Source: Amycolatopsis japonica
GTDB lineage: Bacteria; Actinomycetota; Actinomycetes; Mycobacteriales; Pseudonocardiaceae
NCBI RefSeq assembly: GCF_000732925.1
Contig: NZ_CP008953.1
Location: 992,001 to 1,056,000 of the forward strand
Reading direction: 5' to 3'
DNA length: 64,000 nt
Position numbers and translations under genes: made by a program. This document shows, one piece after another, positions 44,487-55,247 of the stretch (positions are counted from its first letter, which is position 1; each line of letters opens with the position of its first letter). The notes under the pieces are model-generated. The model saw only the letters and a program-made list of their open reading frames with translations, was not told the origin of the DNA and did no database searches.

Positions 44487-45080
44487 TCAGTCCTCTGTGG
44501 TGGGGAGCAGGTTGAGGTGTTCGATCTGCGGCTCGCCGCGTTCGTCGCCGAGCACCGCGACACCGGCCGGGTCGAGTCCGAAGTGGACACCCGCCGTCGA
44601 CGGGAGACCGATCCAGCGCGCGACCAGGACGCGGCTGAAATGTCCGTGGCCGACCAGGATCACGTCACCCCTGCCGAGCGGCTCGCGGATCCGGTCGATC
44701 AGCTTGTCCGCGCGGGCGTTGACGTCTTCCGCGCTTTCGCCGCCGGGGATCGGGTGTGACCAGACCGTCCAGCCGGGGACGGTCTCGCGGATCACCGGGG
44801 TCGTGACGCCCTCGTAGTCGCCGTAGTCCCATTCGGACAGCTCTTCGGTGACCTCGTCGACGCGCAGTCCGGCCAGCTCGGCCGTGCGCAATGCCCGGGT
44901 GCGGGGGCTGGAGAGGACGAGCGCCGGGCTGCCGCCGAGTACCGCCCGCAGGGTGCCGCCGGCCGCGCGGGCCTGCCCCTCGCCGGCGGGCGTGAGCGGG
45001 ATGTCGGTGCGTCCGGTGTGCCGTCCGTTGACGGACCACTCCGTCTGACCGTGCCGGAGGAGGAAGAGCCGATGAGCCAC
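44487..45080 (-). CDS. Histidine phosphatase-superfamily acid phosphatase
   Basis: A 197-residue member of the phosphoglycerate-mutase superfamily. LLRHGQTEWSVNGRHTGRTDIPLT contains the catalytic RHG; EWDYGDYEG gives the acid, and LVGHGHFSRVLVARW the second His. In the same neighbourhood of M. tuberculosis lies Rv3214, an acid phosphatase of this family. The product could hydrolyse a sugar or glycerol phosphate. It is the upstream gene of the GNAT pair. Confidence 0.9.
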   Translation of the reverse strand: MAHRLFLLRHGQTEWSVNGRHTGRTDIPLTPAGEGQARAAGGTLRAVLGGSPALVLSSPRTRALRTAELAGLRVDEVTEELSEWDYGDYEGVTTPVIRETVPGWTVWSHPIPGGESAEDVNARADKLIDRIREPLGRGDVILVGHGHFSRVLVARWIGLPSTAGVHFGLDPAGVAVLGDERGEPQIEHLNLLPTTED

Positions 45081-45142
45081 GTTGCGAATATAGCCTGCCG
45101 TCCGGTTATGCTACTGGCGAGTAACATGGTGAGGAGGCCGTG

Positions 45143-45613
45143 ATGGCGCAGAATCCGACCTACGCGATGTGGAACCGGCTGGCGGGCAAGCCGGTCGGCA
45201 AACAGCTGTTCTCGGCGGCGATGTGCCTGCGTGTGCCGTACTTCCGGACGGTGCTCCCGTCGGTACGCGAGCTGCGTCCCGGCCGGTGCGAGGTGACGTC
45301 CCCGAAGTGGTGGGGTGTTTACAACCACATCAAGACCTTTCACGCGATCGCGGCCTGCAACCTCGCGGAAATCGCGATGGGCATGCTCGCCGAGGCGACC
45401 GTGCCCACGACACATCGCTGGCTGCCGAAGGGCATGACGGTCGCGTACGTCGCGAAGGCCGAGACGAGTCTGCGCGCCGTCGCCGAGCTCCCGGAGTTGC
45501 CGGAATTCGGCGACGAGGGCTTCGAACTCCCCGTGCCGGTGACGATCACGGACACGAACGGGAAACCCGTCGTGACCGCGACCATCACCATCTGGGTGAC
45601 CAAGAAGAAGTAA
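45143..45613 (+). CDS. DUF4442 hotdog-fold thioesterase-like protein
   Basis: A 156-residue hotdog-fold protein of the DUF4442 family. Features are NHIKTFHAIAACNLAEIAMGMLAEATVP and GMTVAYVAKAETSLRAVAELP, like PaaI-type acyl-CoA thioesterases. ATG 45143 is preceded by GAGGAGG; TATGCT near 45108 is a candidate -10 box. It is divergent from the phosphatase gene and convergent with the secreted protein. Confidence 0.82.
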   Translation: MAQNPTYAMWNRLAGKPVGKQLFSAAMCLRVPYFRTVLPSVRELRPGRCEVTSPKWWGVYNHIKTFHAIAACNLAEIAMGMLAEATVPTTHRWLPKGMTVAYVAKAETSLRAVAELPELPEFGDEGFELPVPVTITDTNGKPVVTATITIWVTKKK

Positions 45614-45620
45614 GACTCAG

Positions 45621-45682
45621 GCGTTTCGTCCTCTGAATGCGGTCCTTGCGCGTGCAACTACCGCATTCAGAGGACGAAACGC
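45621..45682. repeat. GCGTTTCGTCC-family palindrome copy 3
   Basis: Perfect 23-base arms 45621-45643 and 45660-45682 with a 16-base loop. It lies between convergent genes, 7 bases from each stop. Confidence 0.85.
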
Positions 45683-45688
45683 GGGTGG

Positions 45689-46360
45689 TCAGAGGGGTTT
45701 GAACTGCACGTAGGTCGACAGCTTGAAGGTGTTCTTCCCGCTCGCCGACGGGAGGCCGAGCACCTCGTCGGCCGCTCGTGTCAGCGGGCCGCAGCCGGTC
45801 GTACCCGGCAGGGCAAGCTGCGAGTCGACGACGCCGAACTTCACCGTCTTCGGGTTCTGCGAGATCACCTCGAAGGGGACGGCGGGATCGTCCTTGACCA
45901 CCGAGTGCAGCGGCGCGCCGAGGGTGCCGATCGTGCATTCCTTGGGCAGCAACGGATGCCGCAGGGCGGCGTAGAGGTCCAGCTCGCCGCGGCGCTCGTC
46001 GTTCGACAGGAAGTCGGAGTAACCGCCGTACTTCAGCTGCAGGGTCGTGCCGAAAGCGCCGTGGATCCGGGCCGGAGCGTGCCGAAGTTCGCCGAACACC
46101 TGCGCGAACTTCCCGTCGACCTTGCCTTCGGAGAACGTCAGCCGCATCTCCCCGAGCGGGATCTCCCGGTCGCCGATGGTCAGGGCTCCTTGGGAGACAA
46201 AGGCTTCGCAACGCCACGTGCCGGGGTCGGCGTTGGCGGGCGGAGCGGGGCAGGCGGAGAAGTCGAAGTTCGGTAGCTCCGCCGCGGAGGCGTGGCCGGG
46301 GAAGGCGAAGAGGGCGGCTGCGGACAGTGCGGCCGCGGTCGCGGCGAGAAGGCGCTTCAT
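45689..46360 (-). CDS. Secreted protein, function unknown
   Basis: A 223-residue exported protein. The signal peptide is MKRLLAATAAALSAAALFAF then a likely cleavage after HASA. The mature part has four Cys in pairs (SACPAPP, WRCEAF, KECTIG, TTGCGPL) and is beta-rich. Such proteins occur beside cholesterol oxidases or in actinomycete secretomes, but the family is not certain to me. ATG 46360 is fixed by the signal peptide. It is divergent from the oxidase gene. Confidence 0.75.
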   Translation of the reverse strand: MKRLLAATAAALSAAALFAFPGHASAAELPNFDFSACPAPPANADPGTWRCEAFVSQGALTIGDREIPLGEMRLTFSEGKVDGKFAQVFGELRHAPARIHGAFGTTLQLKYGGYSDFLSNDERRGELDLYAALRHPLLPKECTIGTLGAPLHSVVKDDPAVPFEVISQNPKTVKFGVVDSQLALPGTTGCGPLTRAADEVLGLPSASGKNTFKLSTYVQFKPL

Positions 46361-46467
46361 GACTCGAAAGAGTGGTCTGTGCCCGTCCGAGCCACATCGG
46401 GGAAGCCACCCAAGGGACCCCTGAATCGCCACGTTCGAGTGAAAATAAACGGTGTTTACCCAGCTGA

Positions 46468-48135
<1,668 letters not shown>

Positions 48136-48136
48136 C

Positions 48137-48742
48137 TCAGTTCGCGGACCGCAACTTCTCGTAGTACGCCACACAGTCGTCGTACCGCGGCAGCAGTCCC
48201 TGCTCCAGGGCTTCTTTCAGCAGGGGCGCCACGGTGTCCTTTTCGGACACGACGGGTTCGATGTCCTGAGGCCAGGGCAGCGCGAGATCGGCGTCCAGCG
48301 GGTTGACGCCGTGCTCGCCTGCCGGGGCGTACGGCTCGGAGCAGAGGTACGCCATGACCGTTTCGTCTTCGAGAGCCATGAAGGCGTGGCCCAGGCCTTC
48401 GGCGATGTAGACCGCTTTGTAGTCGGTGCCGTCGAGCAGAACGGACGTCCATTCCCCGAAAGTGGGCGAGCCGACCCGGAGGTCGACGATGACGTCCAGC
48501 AGCGAACCGCTCGGGCAGAACACGTATTTCGCCTGCCCGGGCGGGGTGTCGGCGAAATGCACGCCGCGGATGGCGCCGCGGCGCGAGACGCTGGCGTTGG
48601 TCTGCCCGAGACGAAGCCGGTGCCCGACCGCTTCGACGAACGCTTCTTCCTGGTACGGCGCCACGAACAGGCCGCGGTGATCGGGGAAAGCCCGTGGGGT
48701 GAACTCGAAACAGTCGGGGATGCTGAGGCGCCTGGCTTGCAT
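48137..48742 (-). CDS. RmlC-like dTDP-sugar 3,5-epimerase
   Basis: A 201-residue cupin epimerase. GAIRGVHFADTPPGQAKYVFCP holds the catalytic His, and VYIAEGLGHAFMALEDETVMAYLCSE the conserved sugar-nucleotide site. Typical RmlC has LRGLHYQ, so this is a divergent member that may act on another dTDP-4-keto sugar in deoxysugar synthesis. ATG 48742 fits the family. There is no other deoxysugar gene in the window. It ends 2 bases from the oxidase stop. Confidence 0.82.
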   Translation of the reverse strand: MQARRLSIPDCFEFTPRAFPDHRGLFVAPYQEEAFVEAVGHRLRLGQTNASVSRRGAIRGVHFADTPPGQAKYVFCPSGSLLDVIVDLRVGSPTFGEWTSVLLDGTDYKAVYIAEGLGHAFMALEDETVMAYLCSEPYAPAGEHGVNPLDADLALPWPQDIEPVVSEKDTVAPLLKEALEQGLLPRYDDCVAYYEKLRSAN

Positions 48743-49066
48743 GTCCCCATGCTAACGAGCGCTTCCCAAACCGGATGGACGTCTTGCGAAACCTCTTTTG
48801 AGCTGCGGAAACCCGGGGCCGTTTGTGACATCAACCGCACCAGAGGGGCACACTGGTCCGCACGCCTGTCACAATGATCTGACCGCTGCGTCCGCGGCCG
48901 TCGCCACACCCACGGCACCGATGGCCGATTGGACGCTTCGCCGACAGGCCGGCGCTACCGCGCTGGGCTGCCGTGTCGGAGGACGAGTTACCCCAGGTGG
49001 CCGGGCCATGCCCAGTTGGCCTGCTCACCGGCCAGTTCCCCCGCTCGCAGTCCCAGGAGAATTCCA
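48743..49066. other. 324-base gap upstream of the malic enzyme gene
   Basis: It contains the divergent promoters of the epimerase and malic enzyme. Several short GGCC/CCGG-rich inverted segments lie near 49000-49045. No known riboswitch, tRNA or small gene was recognised. AGGAGA before ATG 49067 is the ribosome site. Confidence 0.4.
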
Positions 49067-50296
49067 ATGACCTTCGCTCGAATCGAGACTTCGCCGTCCT
49101 TAGACACGGCGGAAGCAATGACGGGAACCACCACGATGACCACGCCAGTGACGGACACCGAGATCTTCGAGGGGCACGAGGGCGGCAAGCTCTCCGTGGC
49201 CGCCACGCGACCGATCTCCTCGCCGCGTGACCTTTCGGTCGCGTACACGCCTGGCGTGGCGAAGGTGAGCCGGGCGATCGCCGAGGACGCGGCCAAGGCG
49301 AAGCGGTACACGTGGGCGGACAGGCTGGTCGTGGTGGTCAGCGACGGTACTGCGGTGCTCGGCCTCGGTGACATCGGCGCGAGCGCTTCGCTGCCGGTCA
49401 TGGAGGGCAAGTCGGTCCTGTTCAAGACCTTCGGCGGGCTCGACTCGATCCCGCTGGTGCTCGACACCACCGACGTCGACGAGATCATCGAGACCCTGGT
49501 CCGGCTGCGCCCGTCGTTCGGCGCGGTGAACCTGGAGGACATCTCGGCGCCGCGCTGCTTCGAGCTGGAGGACCGCCTCAAGGAGGCCCTCGACTGCCCG
49601 GTCATGCACGACGACCAGCACGGGACGGCGATCGTCACGCTGGCGGCGCTGCGCGGGGCGAACCAGGTCCTCGGCAAGGACATCGCCGGCCAGCGCGTGG
49701 TCGTCTCGGGAGCGGGTGCGGCGGGTGTGGCCTGCGCCAGGATCCTGCAGAACGCCGGCGTCGCCGACGTCACCGTGCTCGACTCGCGCGGCATCATCCA
49801 CGAGGGTCGTGAGGGCCTGAACCCGATCAAGCGGAAGCTCGCCGAGACCACGAACACGGCCGGCCTGCGCGGCGGCCTCGGCGAGGCGCTGAAGGGCGCC
49901 GACGTCTTCCTCGGCCTGTCCGGGGCGACCATCGACGAGACCCTGCTGGCCGGGATGGCCGACGACGCGATCGTGTTCGCGCTGTCCAACCCCGACCCGG
50001 AGGTCCACCCGGTCGCGGCGTCGCGGTACGCCAAGATCGTGGCGACCGGGCGCAGCGACTTCCCGAACCAGATCAACAACGTGCTGGCGTTCCCCGGCGT
50101 CTTCCGCGGCGCGCTGGACTCCGGTGCGCGGGCGATCACGGAGAACATGAAGCTGGCGGCGGCCGACGCGATCTTCGCCGTCGCGCAGGACGACCTCGGC
50201 CCGGACCGGATCGTCCCGAGCCCGCTGGACCCGCGTGTCGCGCCCGAGGTGGCCGCCGCGGTCGCGAAGGCCGCTGAGGCCGACGGCGTGGTGTGA
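49067..50296 (+). CDS. NAD(P)-dependent malic enzyme
   Basis: A 409-residue malic enzyme that decarboxylates malate to pyruvate. SVAYTPGVAKVSRAIAEDAAKA is the substrate Tyr region, and LGDIGASASLPVMEGKSVLFKTFGG follows. MHDDQHGTAIVTLAAL carries metal ligands; VVVSGAGAAGVACARIL binds the nucleotide. Length is typical for the short bacterial class. ATG 49067 with AGGAGA upstream is chosen; 46 more open codons upstream lack protein character. The following palindrome ends the unit. Confidence 0.94.
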   Translation: MTFARIETSPSLDTAEAMTGTTTMTTPVTDTEIFEGHEGGKLSVAATRPISSPRDLSVAYTPGVAKVSRAIAEDAAKAKRYTWADRLVVVVSDGTAVLGLGDIGASASLPVMEGKSVLFKTFGGLDSIPLVLDTTDVDEIIETLVRLRPSFGAVNLEDISAPRCFELEDRLKEALDCPVMHDDQHGTAIVTLAALRGANQVLGKDIAGQRVVVSGAGAAGVACARILQNAGVADVTVLDSRGIIHEGREGLNPIKRKLAETTNTAGLRGGLGEALKGADVFLGLSGATIDETLLAGMADDAIVFALSNPDPEVHPVAASRYAKIVATGRSDFPNQINNVLAFPGVFRGALDSGARAITENMKLAAADAIFAVAQDDLGPDRIVPSPLDPRVAPEVAAAVAKAAEADGVV

Positions 50297-50320
50297 CGGT
50301 CCCTTTCACACTCGCTCGAG

Positions 50321-50373
50321 TGCTAGGAACGGTCCTTTCCTTGCGAAATTCGCAAGGAAAGGACCGTTCCTAG
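50321..50373. terminator. 53-base near-perfect palindrome (AAGGTCC family)
   Basis: Arms of 26 bases, 50321-50346 and 50348-50373, with a single central base, beginning GCTAGGAACGGTCCTTTCC. It lies between convergent genes. Its inner core GTCCTTTCC matches the palindrome at 4304-4358. Confidence 0.8.
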
Positions 50374-50392
50374 CATCTGGGGGTTGACACGC

Positions 50393-51796
50393 TCAGGCGA
50401 GCAGTTCCGCCAGCCGGTGCCGCGGCAGGTCGATCAGCCGCGCGTCCGTCAGCTCCGGCGGTACGTCCAGCGAGACGTTCGCCAGCCGCGCGTGCGCCCT
50501 GGTCAGCAGTTCGTCCTGGTGCTCGACGGCGTCCGCGACGACGATGGCGTGCCGGTTGTCCGGGGTGCTCCGCAGCAACCGCAGCTTGTACTTCGCCCCG
50601 ACCAGCCGGTTGAGCGCGCCCTGCGCCTCGGCGTTCGTCAGATCGGGATGCGAGTTCGGGACCAGCAGCGCCAGCCGTCGCGCGTTGGTGCCCAGCAGGG
50701 TTCGCAGCAGCCACGGGCCGGGGTCGGCCGAGAGATCCATCGCGACCGCGTCGCCTTCCGGCCCGGAAACGGACCAGTCGACCGGCCGCGACTCCAGTGC
50801 CAGGCCGCCTTCGGTGGCGATCTCGTGCAGCTTGTCCAGCAATGACGGCTTGGCCGCGCCTGCGGACTCCACCGACTGCGGACCGTGCGTGTAAATCGCG
50901 GCCTTTCCCTTGCCGCCGCGGTTCTTCTTCGACTTCGCGGTCGGCTGGCAGACGTAGAGGTCCGCCGCGCTCCCGATCGCCTGAGCGCCGAAGTACCGGT
51001 TGAAGTCCGGCAGGATCGCTTCGAAGGTCAGCCCGAGCGTCGCGAGCGCCCGCTGCACCTGCGCGCCCAGCGCGGGGTGGCGCGGGCTGTAGCCGTAGGC
51101 GAGCAGCAGCCGTCCGTCCGAGGGTTCGGCGAGCGCCTGCACCCCGCGTGCCGCGAACAGGCCCATTCCTTCGGGGGTGTAAGGCGGATCACTGAACACA
51201 AGGTCCATCCGCCCGGTCACCGAGGGCGGCAGGCCGACGCGCAGATCCGTGTGCAGCGTCCGGATGGAGCGCTCGCTGAGTTCGTCGATGTAGGAGAGCA
51301 CGCGGTCGTCGAGATCGACGACGGTGAGGTCCGCGTCCGGCCGCAACGCGCGCACGGCCAGCGAGGTGAGGTCGTGGTCGCCCAGGAACAGCAGCTTCGC
51401 CGTGTCGAGGTCGTAGCGCTCGTCGAGCCACAGCGCCCGGTTCAGCACCGTCTCCGGCGTCGCCTGCACGTGATCGAGCGCGGCCAGCGGCGCGGGCACG
51501 TTCTCGACGTAGCTGGTGATGGTCTTCAGCAGGTCGGGATCGGATTTCCGGTCCCGCGCCGCGAAGCGCGCGTACTTCTCCCTGGCGGCGGGGGCCAGCC
51601 GCAAGCGGGACTCGTTCCGCTCCAAGTCGTCGCCGAGCGCGTTCAGCACGTCTTCGACACTCCGGCGTGGCGCGGTGCTGACGCGGACCAGTTCGCCGAG
51701 GTCACGCCAATCCGTCCGGAGCAGGGAAATCACCTGATGGAGCGGTCGCACGTGGACACCGTGCGCCGCGAGGACGTCATCGACGGAAAGACTCAC
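50393..51796 (-). CDS. BpsA-like aminopropyltransferase-fold protein (PF01861 type)
   Basis: A 467-residue protein. The central part matches the branched-chain polyamine synthase family: LLFLGDHDLTSLAVRAL (residues about 137-150), TVVDLDDRVLSYIDE, LHTDLRVGLPP and SDPPYTPEGM (about 202). An N-terminal winged-helix-like region and a separate C-terminal domain of about 170 residues are added. In thermophiles the family makes N4-bis(aminopropyl)spermidine. The substrate in a mesophilic actinomycete is unknown. GTG 51796 is the likely start, divergent from the transporter. Confidence 0.72.
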   Translation of the reverse strand: MSLSVDDVLAAHGVHVRPLHQVISLLRTDWRDLGELVRVSTAPRRSVEDVLNALGDDLERNESRLRLAPAAREKYARFAARDRKSDPDLLKTITSYVENVPAPLAALDHVQATPETVLNRALWLDERYDLDTAKLLFLGDHDLTSLAVRALRPDADLTVVDLDDRVLSYIDELSERSIRTLHTDLRVGLPPSVTGRMDLVFSDPPYTPEGMGLFAARGVQALAEPSDGRLLLAYGYSPRHPALGAQVQRALATLGLTFEAILPDFNRYFGAQAIGSAADLYVCQPTAKSKKNRGGKGKAAIYTHGPQSVESAGAAKPSLLDKLHEIATEGGLALESRPVDWSVSGPEGDAVAMDLSADPGPWLLRTLLGTNARRLALLVPNSHPDLTNAEAQGALNRLVGAKYKLRLLRSTPDNRHAIVVADAVEHQDELLTRAHARLANVSLDVPPELTDARLIDLPRHRLAELLA

Positions 51797-51887
51797 GGCC
51801 CGCAGCCTAGTGAACCGATCCCTGGGACACCGTGCCAACAGGGCCGATGTGGGCTACGGTTTTTCGACCAGACATGGGGAGAGACAC

Positions 51888-52976
51888 GTGACTATCGAGT
51901 TCCGTGGCGTGACGAAGCGGTATCCGGACGGGACGGTCGCGGTCGACGACCTGAACCTCACCGTGGAGGACGGCACCATCACCGTCTTCGTCGGGCCGTC
52001 CGGCTGCGGCAAGACCACGTCGCTGCGGATGATCAACCGGATGGTCGAGCCGACTTCGGGCACGGTGCTGCTCGACGGCAAGGACGTCAGCGACGGCGAC
52101 CCGGCACTGCTGCGCCGCGGCATCGGTTATGTCATCCAGCACGCCGGCCTCTTTCCACACAGGACGGTGCTGGACAACGTCGCCACCGTGCCGCTGCTGT
52201 CCGGCTGGGACAAGGGCAAGGCGCGCAAGCGCGCGGCGGAACTGCTCGAGACCGTCGGCCTGCCGTCGGAACTCGGCAAGCGGTACCCCGCCCAGCTTTC
52301 CGGCGGCCAGCAGCAGCGCGTCGGGGTCGCGCGGGCGCTCGCGGCGGATTCGCCGGTGCTGCTGATGGACGAGCCGTTCTCCGCCGTCGACCCGATCGTC
52401 CGCGAGGAACTGCAGGACGAACTGCTGCGCCTGCAGTCGCAGCTGGGCAAGACGATCGTGTTCGTCACCCACGACATCGACGAGGCCGTGCGGCTCGGCG
52501 ACAAGATCGCGGTGCTCCGCGTCGGCGGGGTGCTCGCGCAGTACGGCACGCCTTCGGAGGTGCTGCGGCATCCCGTCGACGATTTCGTCGCGTCGTTCGT
52601 AGGCAAGGATCGCGGCTACCGCGGGCTTTCCTTCCTTTCCGCGGAAGGGATCGTCGTCGAAGAGGTCAAGCGGGTCGAGGTCGGCAAGCCCGCCCCCGGT
52701 CCGTCCGACGACTGGCAGGTCGCGGTCAACGCCGAAGGCCAGCCCCGCGGCTGGCTGCGTCCGGGGTCCACTGTGGACGGAGAGCTCGCGGAGACCGATC
52801 TCGTCGCCGGTGGTTCGCTGTACCTCCAGGGTTCGCCGATCCGGGGCGCGCTCGACGCGGCTCTCTCGTCGCCCGCGAGCCTCGGTGTCGTGGTGGACGC
52901 CGACCAGAAGGTCCTCGGCGTGGTCAGAGCCCAGCAAGTCCTCGAAGTGATCGAAGCGCCGTCGCTGAGTTCCTGA
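51888..52976 (+). CDS. OpuC/ProV-type ABC transporter ATPase (osmoprotectant)
   Basis: A 362-residue ATPase of a betaine/choline/carnitine-type importer. Walker A is VGPSGCGKTTSLR, signature LSGGQQQRVGVARAL, Walker B VLLMDEPFSAVDP, and VTHDIDEAVRLGD. The C-terminal 110 residues include a CBS-like segment (SPASLGVVVDADQKVLGVVR) that could sense ionic strength or a nucleotide. GTG 51888 with GGGGAGAG upstream is chosen. It is first of four coupled genes. Confidence 0.93.
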   Translation: MTIEFRGVTKRYPDGTVAVDDLNLTVEDGTITVFVGPSGCGKTTSLRMINRMVEPTSGTVLLDGKDVSDGDPALLRRGIGYVIQHAGLFPHRTVLDNVATVPLLSGWDKGKARKRAAELLETVGLPSELGKRYPAQLSGGQQQRVGVARALAADSPVLLMDEPFSAVDPIVREELQDELLRLQSQLGKTIVFVTHDIDEAVRLGDKIAVLRVGGVLAQYGTPSEVLRHPVDDFVASFVGKDRGYRGLSFLSAEGIVVEEVKRVEVGKPAPGPSDDWQVAVNAEGQPRGWLRPGSTVDGELAETDLVAGGSLYLQGSPIRGALDAALSSPASLGVVVDADQKVLGVVRAQQVLEVIEAPSLSS

Positions 52977-53659
52977 TGGGGGACTTCTTCGCGGAGCTCG
53001 GCCGCTACCTGGGCAGCGCCAACAACAGGTCGCAGTTCTTCGGCGACCTGCTCGACCACATCTATCTTTCACTGGTCCCGCTGGTGCTGGGCCTGGTGAT
53101 CGCGGTGCTGGCGGGCTGGCTCGGGCACCGGTTCCGGTCCGTGTGCTCCGTCCTGCTCGTCCTGTCGAACCTGCTGTACACGATCCCTTCGCTCGCCTTG
53201 TTCGTGGTGATCCCGGGCATCATCGGTTCGAAGATCCTCGACAGCGTCAACGTCATCGTGGCGCTCACCGTCTACACCGCCGCCCTCCTGGTGCGCCCCG
53301 TGCTGGACGCGCTCGACGCCGTCCCGCCTCACGTCGTCGCCGCGGCCACGGCGATCGGCTACAAACCCGCGCGCCGGTTCCTCACCGTGGAGCTGCCGCT
53401 TTCGGTGCCGGTGCTCGCGGCGGGCGTCCGGGTGGCCTCGGTCAGCAACATCAGCCTGGTCAGCGTCGGCGCGCTGATCGGCACCGGCGGGCTCGGCGTG
53501 CTGTTCACCGACGGCTTCCAGCGCGAGTACTTCTCGCCGATCGTCGTCGGGATCGTCGCGACGCTGCTGCTCGCGCTGATCGTCGACCTGATCCTGGTCC
53601 GGCTGCGCGATCTCCTCACACCCTGGGACCGGGTGGCGACCACGGCGGGGGCGAAATGA
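52976..53659 (+). CDS. OpuC-type ABC permease 1
   Basis: A 227-residue permease with about five or six membrane helices. The EAA-loop region AAATAIGYKPARRFLTVELPLSVP contacts the ATPase. ATG 52976 shares one base with the previous stop. It forms, with the next gene, the two-subunit membrane channel typical of OpuB/OpuC systems. Confidence 0.92.
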   Translation: MGDFFAELGRYLGSANNRSQFFGDLLDHIYLSLVPLVLGLVIAVLAGWLGHRFRSVCSVLLVLSNLLYTIPSLALFVVIPGIIGSKILDSVNVIVALTVYTAALLVRPVLDALDAVPPHVVAAATAIGYKPARRFLTVELPLSVPVLAAGVRVASVSNISLVSVGALIGTGGLGVLFTDGFQREYFSPIVVGIVATLLLALIVDLILVRLRDLLTPWDRVATTAGAK

Positions 53660-54345
53660 TCGGCGACGTGCTGAACTGGTTCGGCGACCCGGCCCACTGG
53701 CAGGGCCCGGACGGTGTCCCGGCCCGGCTGCTGCAGCATCTCGGCTACACGGCGCTGGCGCTGGTCTTCGCGCTGATCATCGCGATCCCGCTCGGCCTCT
53801 ACGTCGGGCACACCGGTCGCGGCGCGGTGCTGCTGGTGAGCGGCGGCAACGCGATCCGCGCGCTGCCGACGCTGGGTCTGGTGACCTTCCTGTTCCTGCT
53901 CTTCACCGAAAGCGAGCTCTCGACGATCATCGGCCTCGTGGTGCTCGCCATCCCGCCGATCCTCGCCGGGACGTACGCGGGCCTGCAGGCGACCGACCAC
54001 GGCGTCGTCGACGCGGCGCAGGGCATCGGAATGACCGGCTGGCAACGGTTGTGGAAGGTGGAGGTGCCCATCTCGCTGCCGCTGGTGCTCGGCGGGGTGC
54101 GGAATTCGGTACTGCAACTGGTGGCGACGGCCGCCGTGGCGGCGTACGTCGGGCTCGGCGGGCTCGGCCGGTTCCTGCTCGACGGACTGGCCATTTTGGA
54201 CTATCCGCAAGTGGTCGCGGGCGCGCTGCTGACGACGTTGCTCGCCGTCGTGCTGGACCTCGCGCTGGCGGGTGTCCAGCGACTGCTGGTGCCCAAGGGA
54301 GTCCGGCTGGCACAGGCCGCGAGCGGGAAGAAGGCGAAGGTATGA
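53656..54345 (+). CDS. OpuC-type ABC permease 2
   Basis: A 229-residue permease, related to permease 1. The EAA-loop is DAAQGIGMTGWQRLWKVEVPISLPLVLGG, and IRALPTLGLVTFLFLL lies in the core. ATGA overlap precedes it and follows it. The C-terminus is Lys-rich. Confidence 0.92.
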   Translation: MIGDVLNWFGDPAHWQGPDGVPARLLQHLGYTALALVFALIIAIPLGLYVGHTGRGAVLLVSGGNAIRALPTLGLVTFLFLLFTESELSTIIGLVVLAIPPILAGTYAGLQATDHGVVDAAQGIGMTGWQRLWKVEVPISLPLVLGGVRNSVLQLVATAAVAAYVGLGGLGRFLLDGLAILDYPQVVAGALLTTLLAVVLDLALAGVQRLLVPKGVRLAQAASGKKAKV

Positions 54346-55241
54346 GGCGGCGGGTGGCGGCATTGTTCGCCGGGATCGCTTTGCTGACGGCGAGTTGCGG
54401 CAACCCGCTCGCCGGCGGGGCCGAGGGCGGCGCGACCGGCGACATCATCATCGGCGCGTCCGACGTCGGGGAAAGTCTTCTGCTGGCCCAGATCTACGCG
54501 GGTGCGCTGCGCAACGCGGGCGCGGAGAACGTGACCGTGCGCCCGCCGGTCGGCAGCCGCGAGGTCGTCGTCAAGGCGCTGCAGGACAAATCGCTCTCGG
54601 TAGTACCGGACTACAGCGGAAACCTGTTGCGCTACTTCGACAAGGACACGCAGGCGACCACGCCGCAGGACGTCTACGCGCAGCTGAAGCAGAAGTTGCC
54701 GTCGGGATACGAAGTCCTCGAACAGGCGCCGGCGGAGGACAAGGATCTTCTGGTGGTGCGCAAGGAACTCGCCGATTCCGGGATCCGGACCTTCTCCGAT
54801 CTCGGCAAGCGGTGCAAGGAGTTCGTGTTCGGCGGCCCGGGGCAGTGGAGCAGCCGCTGGAAGGACAAGATCAAGGCGCTCTACGGCTGCGAGTTCGCCG
54901 AGATCCGCACGACCGACACCGGCGGCCCGGTCACGGTAGCCGCGCTGAAATCCGGCGACATCCAGGTCGCCGACCTGTTCAGCACGTCGTCGTCGATCGC
55001 CGCCAACGGATTCGTGCCGCTGGTGGACGACAAGAACATGTTCCCCGCGCAGAACATCGTGCCGTTCGTGGCGAAGGGGACGTTGTCACCGAAGGAGGTC
55101 GACGCGCTGAACCGGGTTTCGGCGGCGCTCACGACCGACCAGCTGACCGAGCTGAACGTCCAGTTCAGCGAGGAGAAGCGCAACCCGCTCGACGTCGCCG
55201 AGGAGTTCCTGCGCCGGAACAACCTCCTGGCGCCGTCCTGA
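54342..55241 (+). CDS. OpuC-type substrate-binding lipoprotein
   Basis: A 299-residue lipoprotein (lipobox LLTASC, Cys19) of the OpuAC/ProX class II fold. IIIGASDVGESLLLAQIYAGAL starts the domain, LSVVPDYSGNLLRYF contributes to the ligand site, and ALKSGDIQVADLFSTSSSI closes it. The ligand is probably a quaternary amine such as glycine betaine, choline or carnitine; aromatic-box residues cannot be assigned by eye. A GCGTTTCGTCC-family palindrome follows. Confidence 0.92.
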   Translation: MRRRVAALFAGIALLTASCGNPLAGGAEGGATGDIIIGASDVGESLLLAQIYAGALRNAGAENVTVRPPVGSREVVVKALQDKSLSVVPDYSGNLLRYFDKDTQATTPQDVYAQLKQKLPSGYEVLEQAPAEDKDLLVVRKELADSGIRTFSDLGKRCKEFVFGGPGQWSSRWKDKIKALYGCEFAEIRTTDTGGPVTVAALKSGDIQVADLFSTSSSIAANGFVPLVDDKNMFPAQNIVPFVAKGTLSPKEVDALNRVSAALTTDQLTELNVQFSEEKRNPLDVAEEFLRRNNLLAPS

Positions 55242-55247
55242 CCCCCG

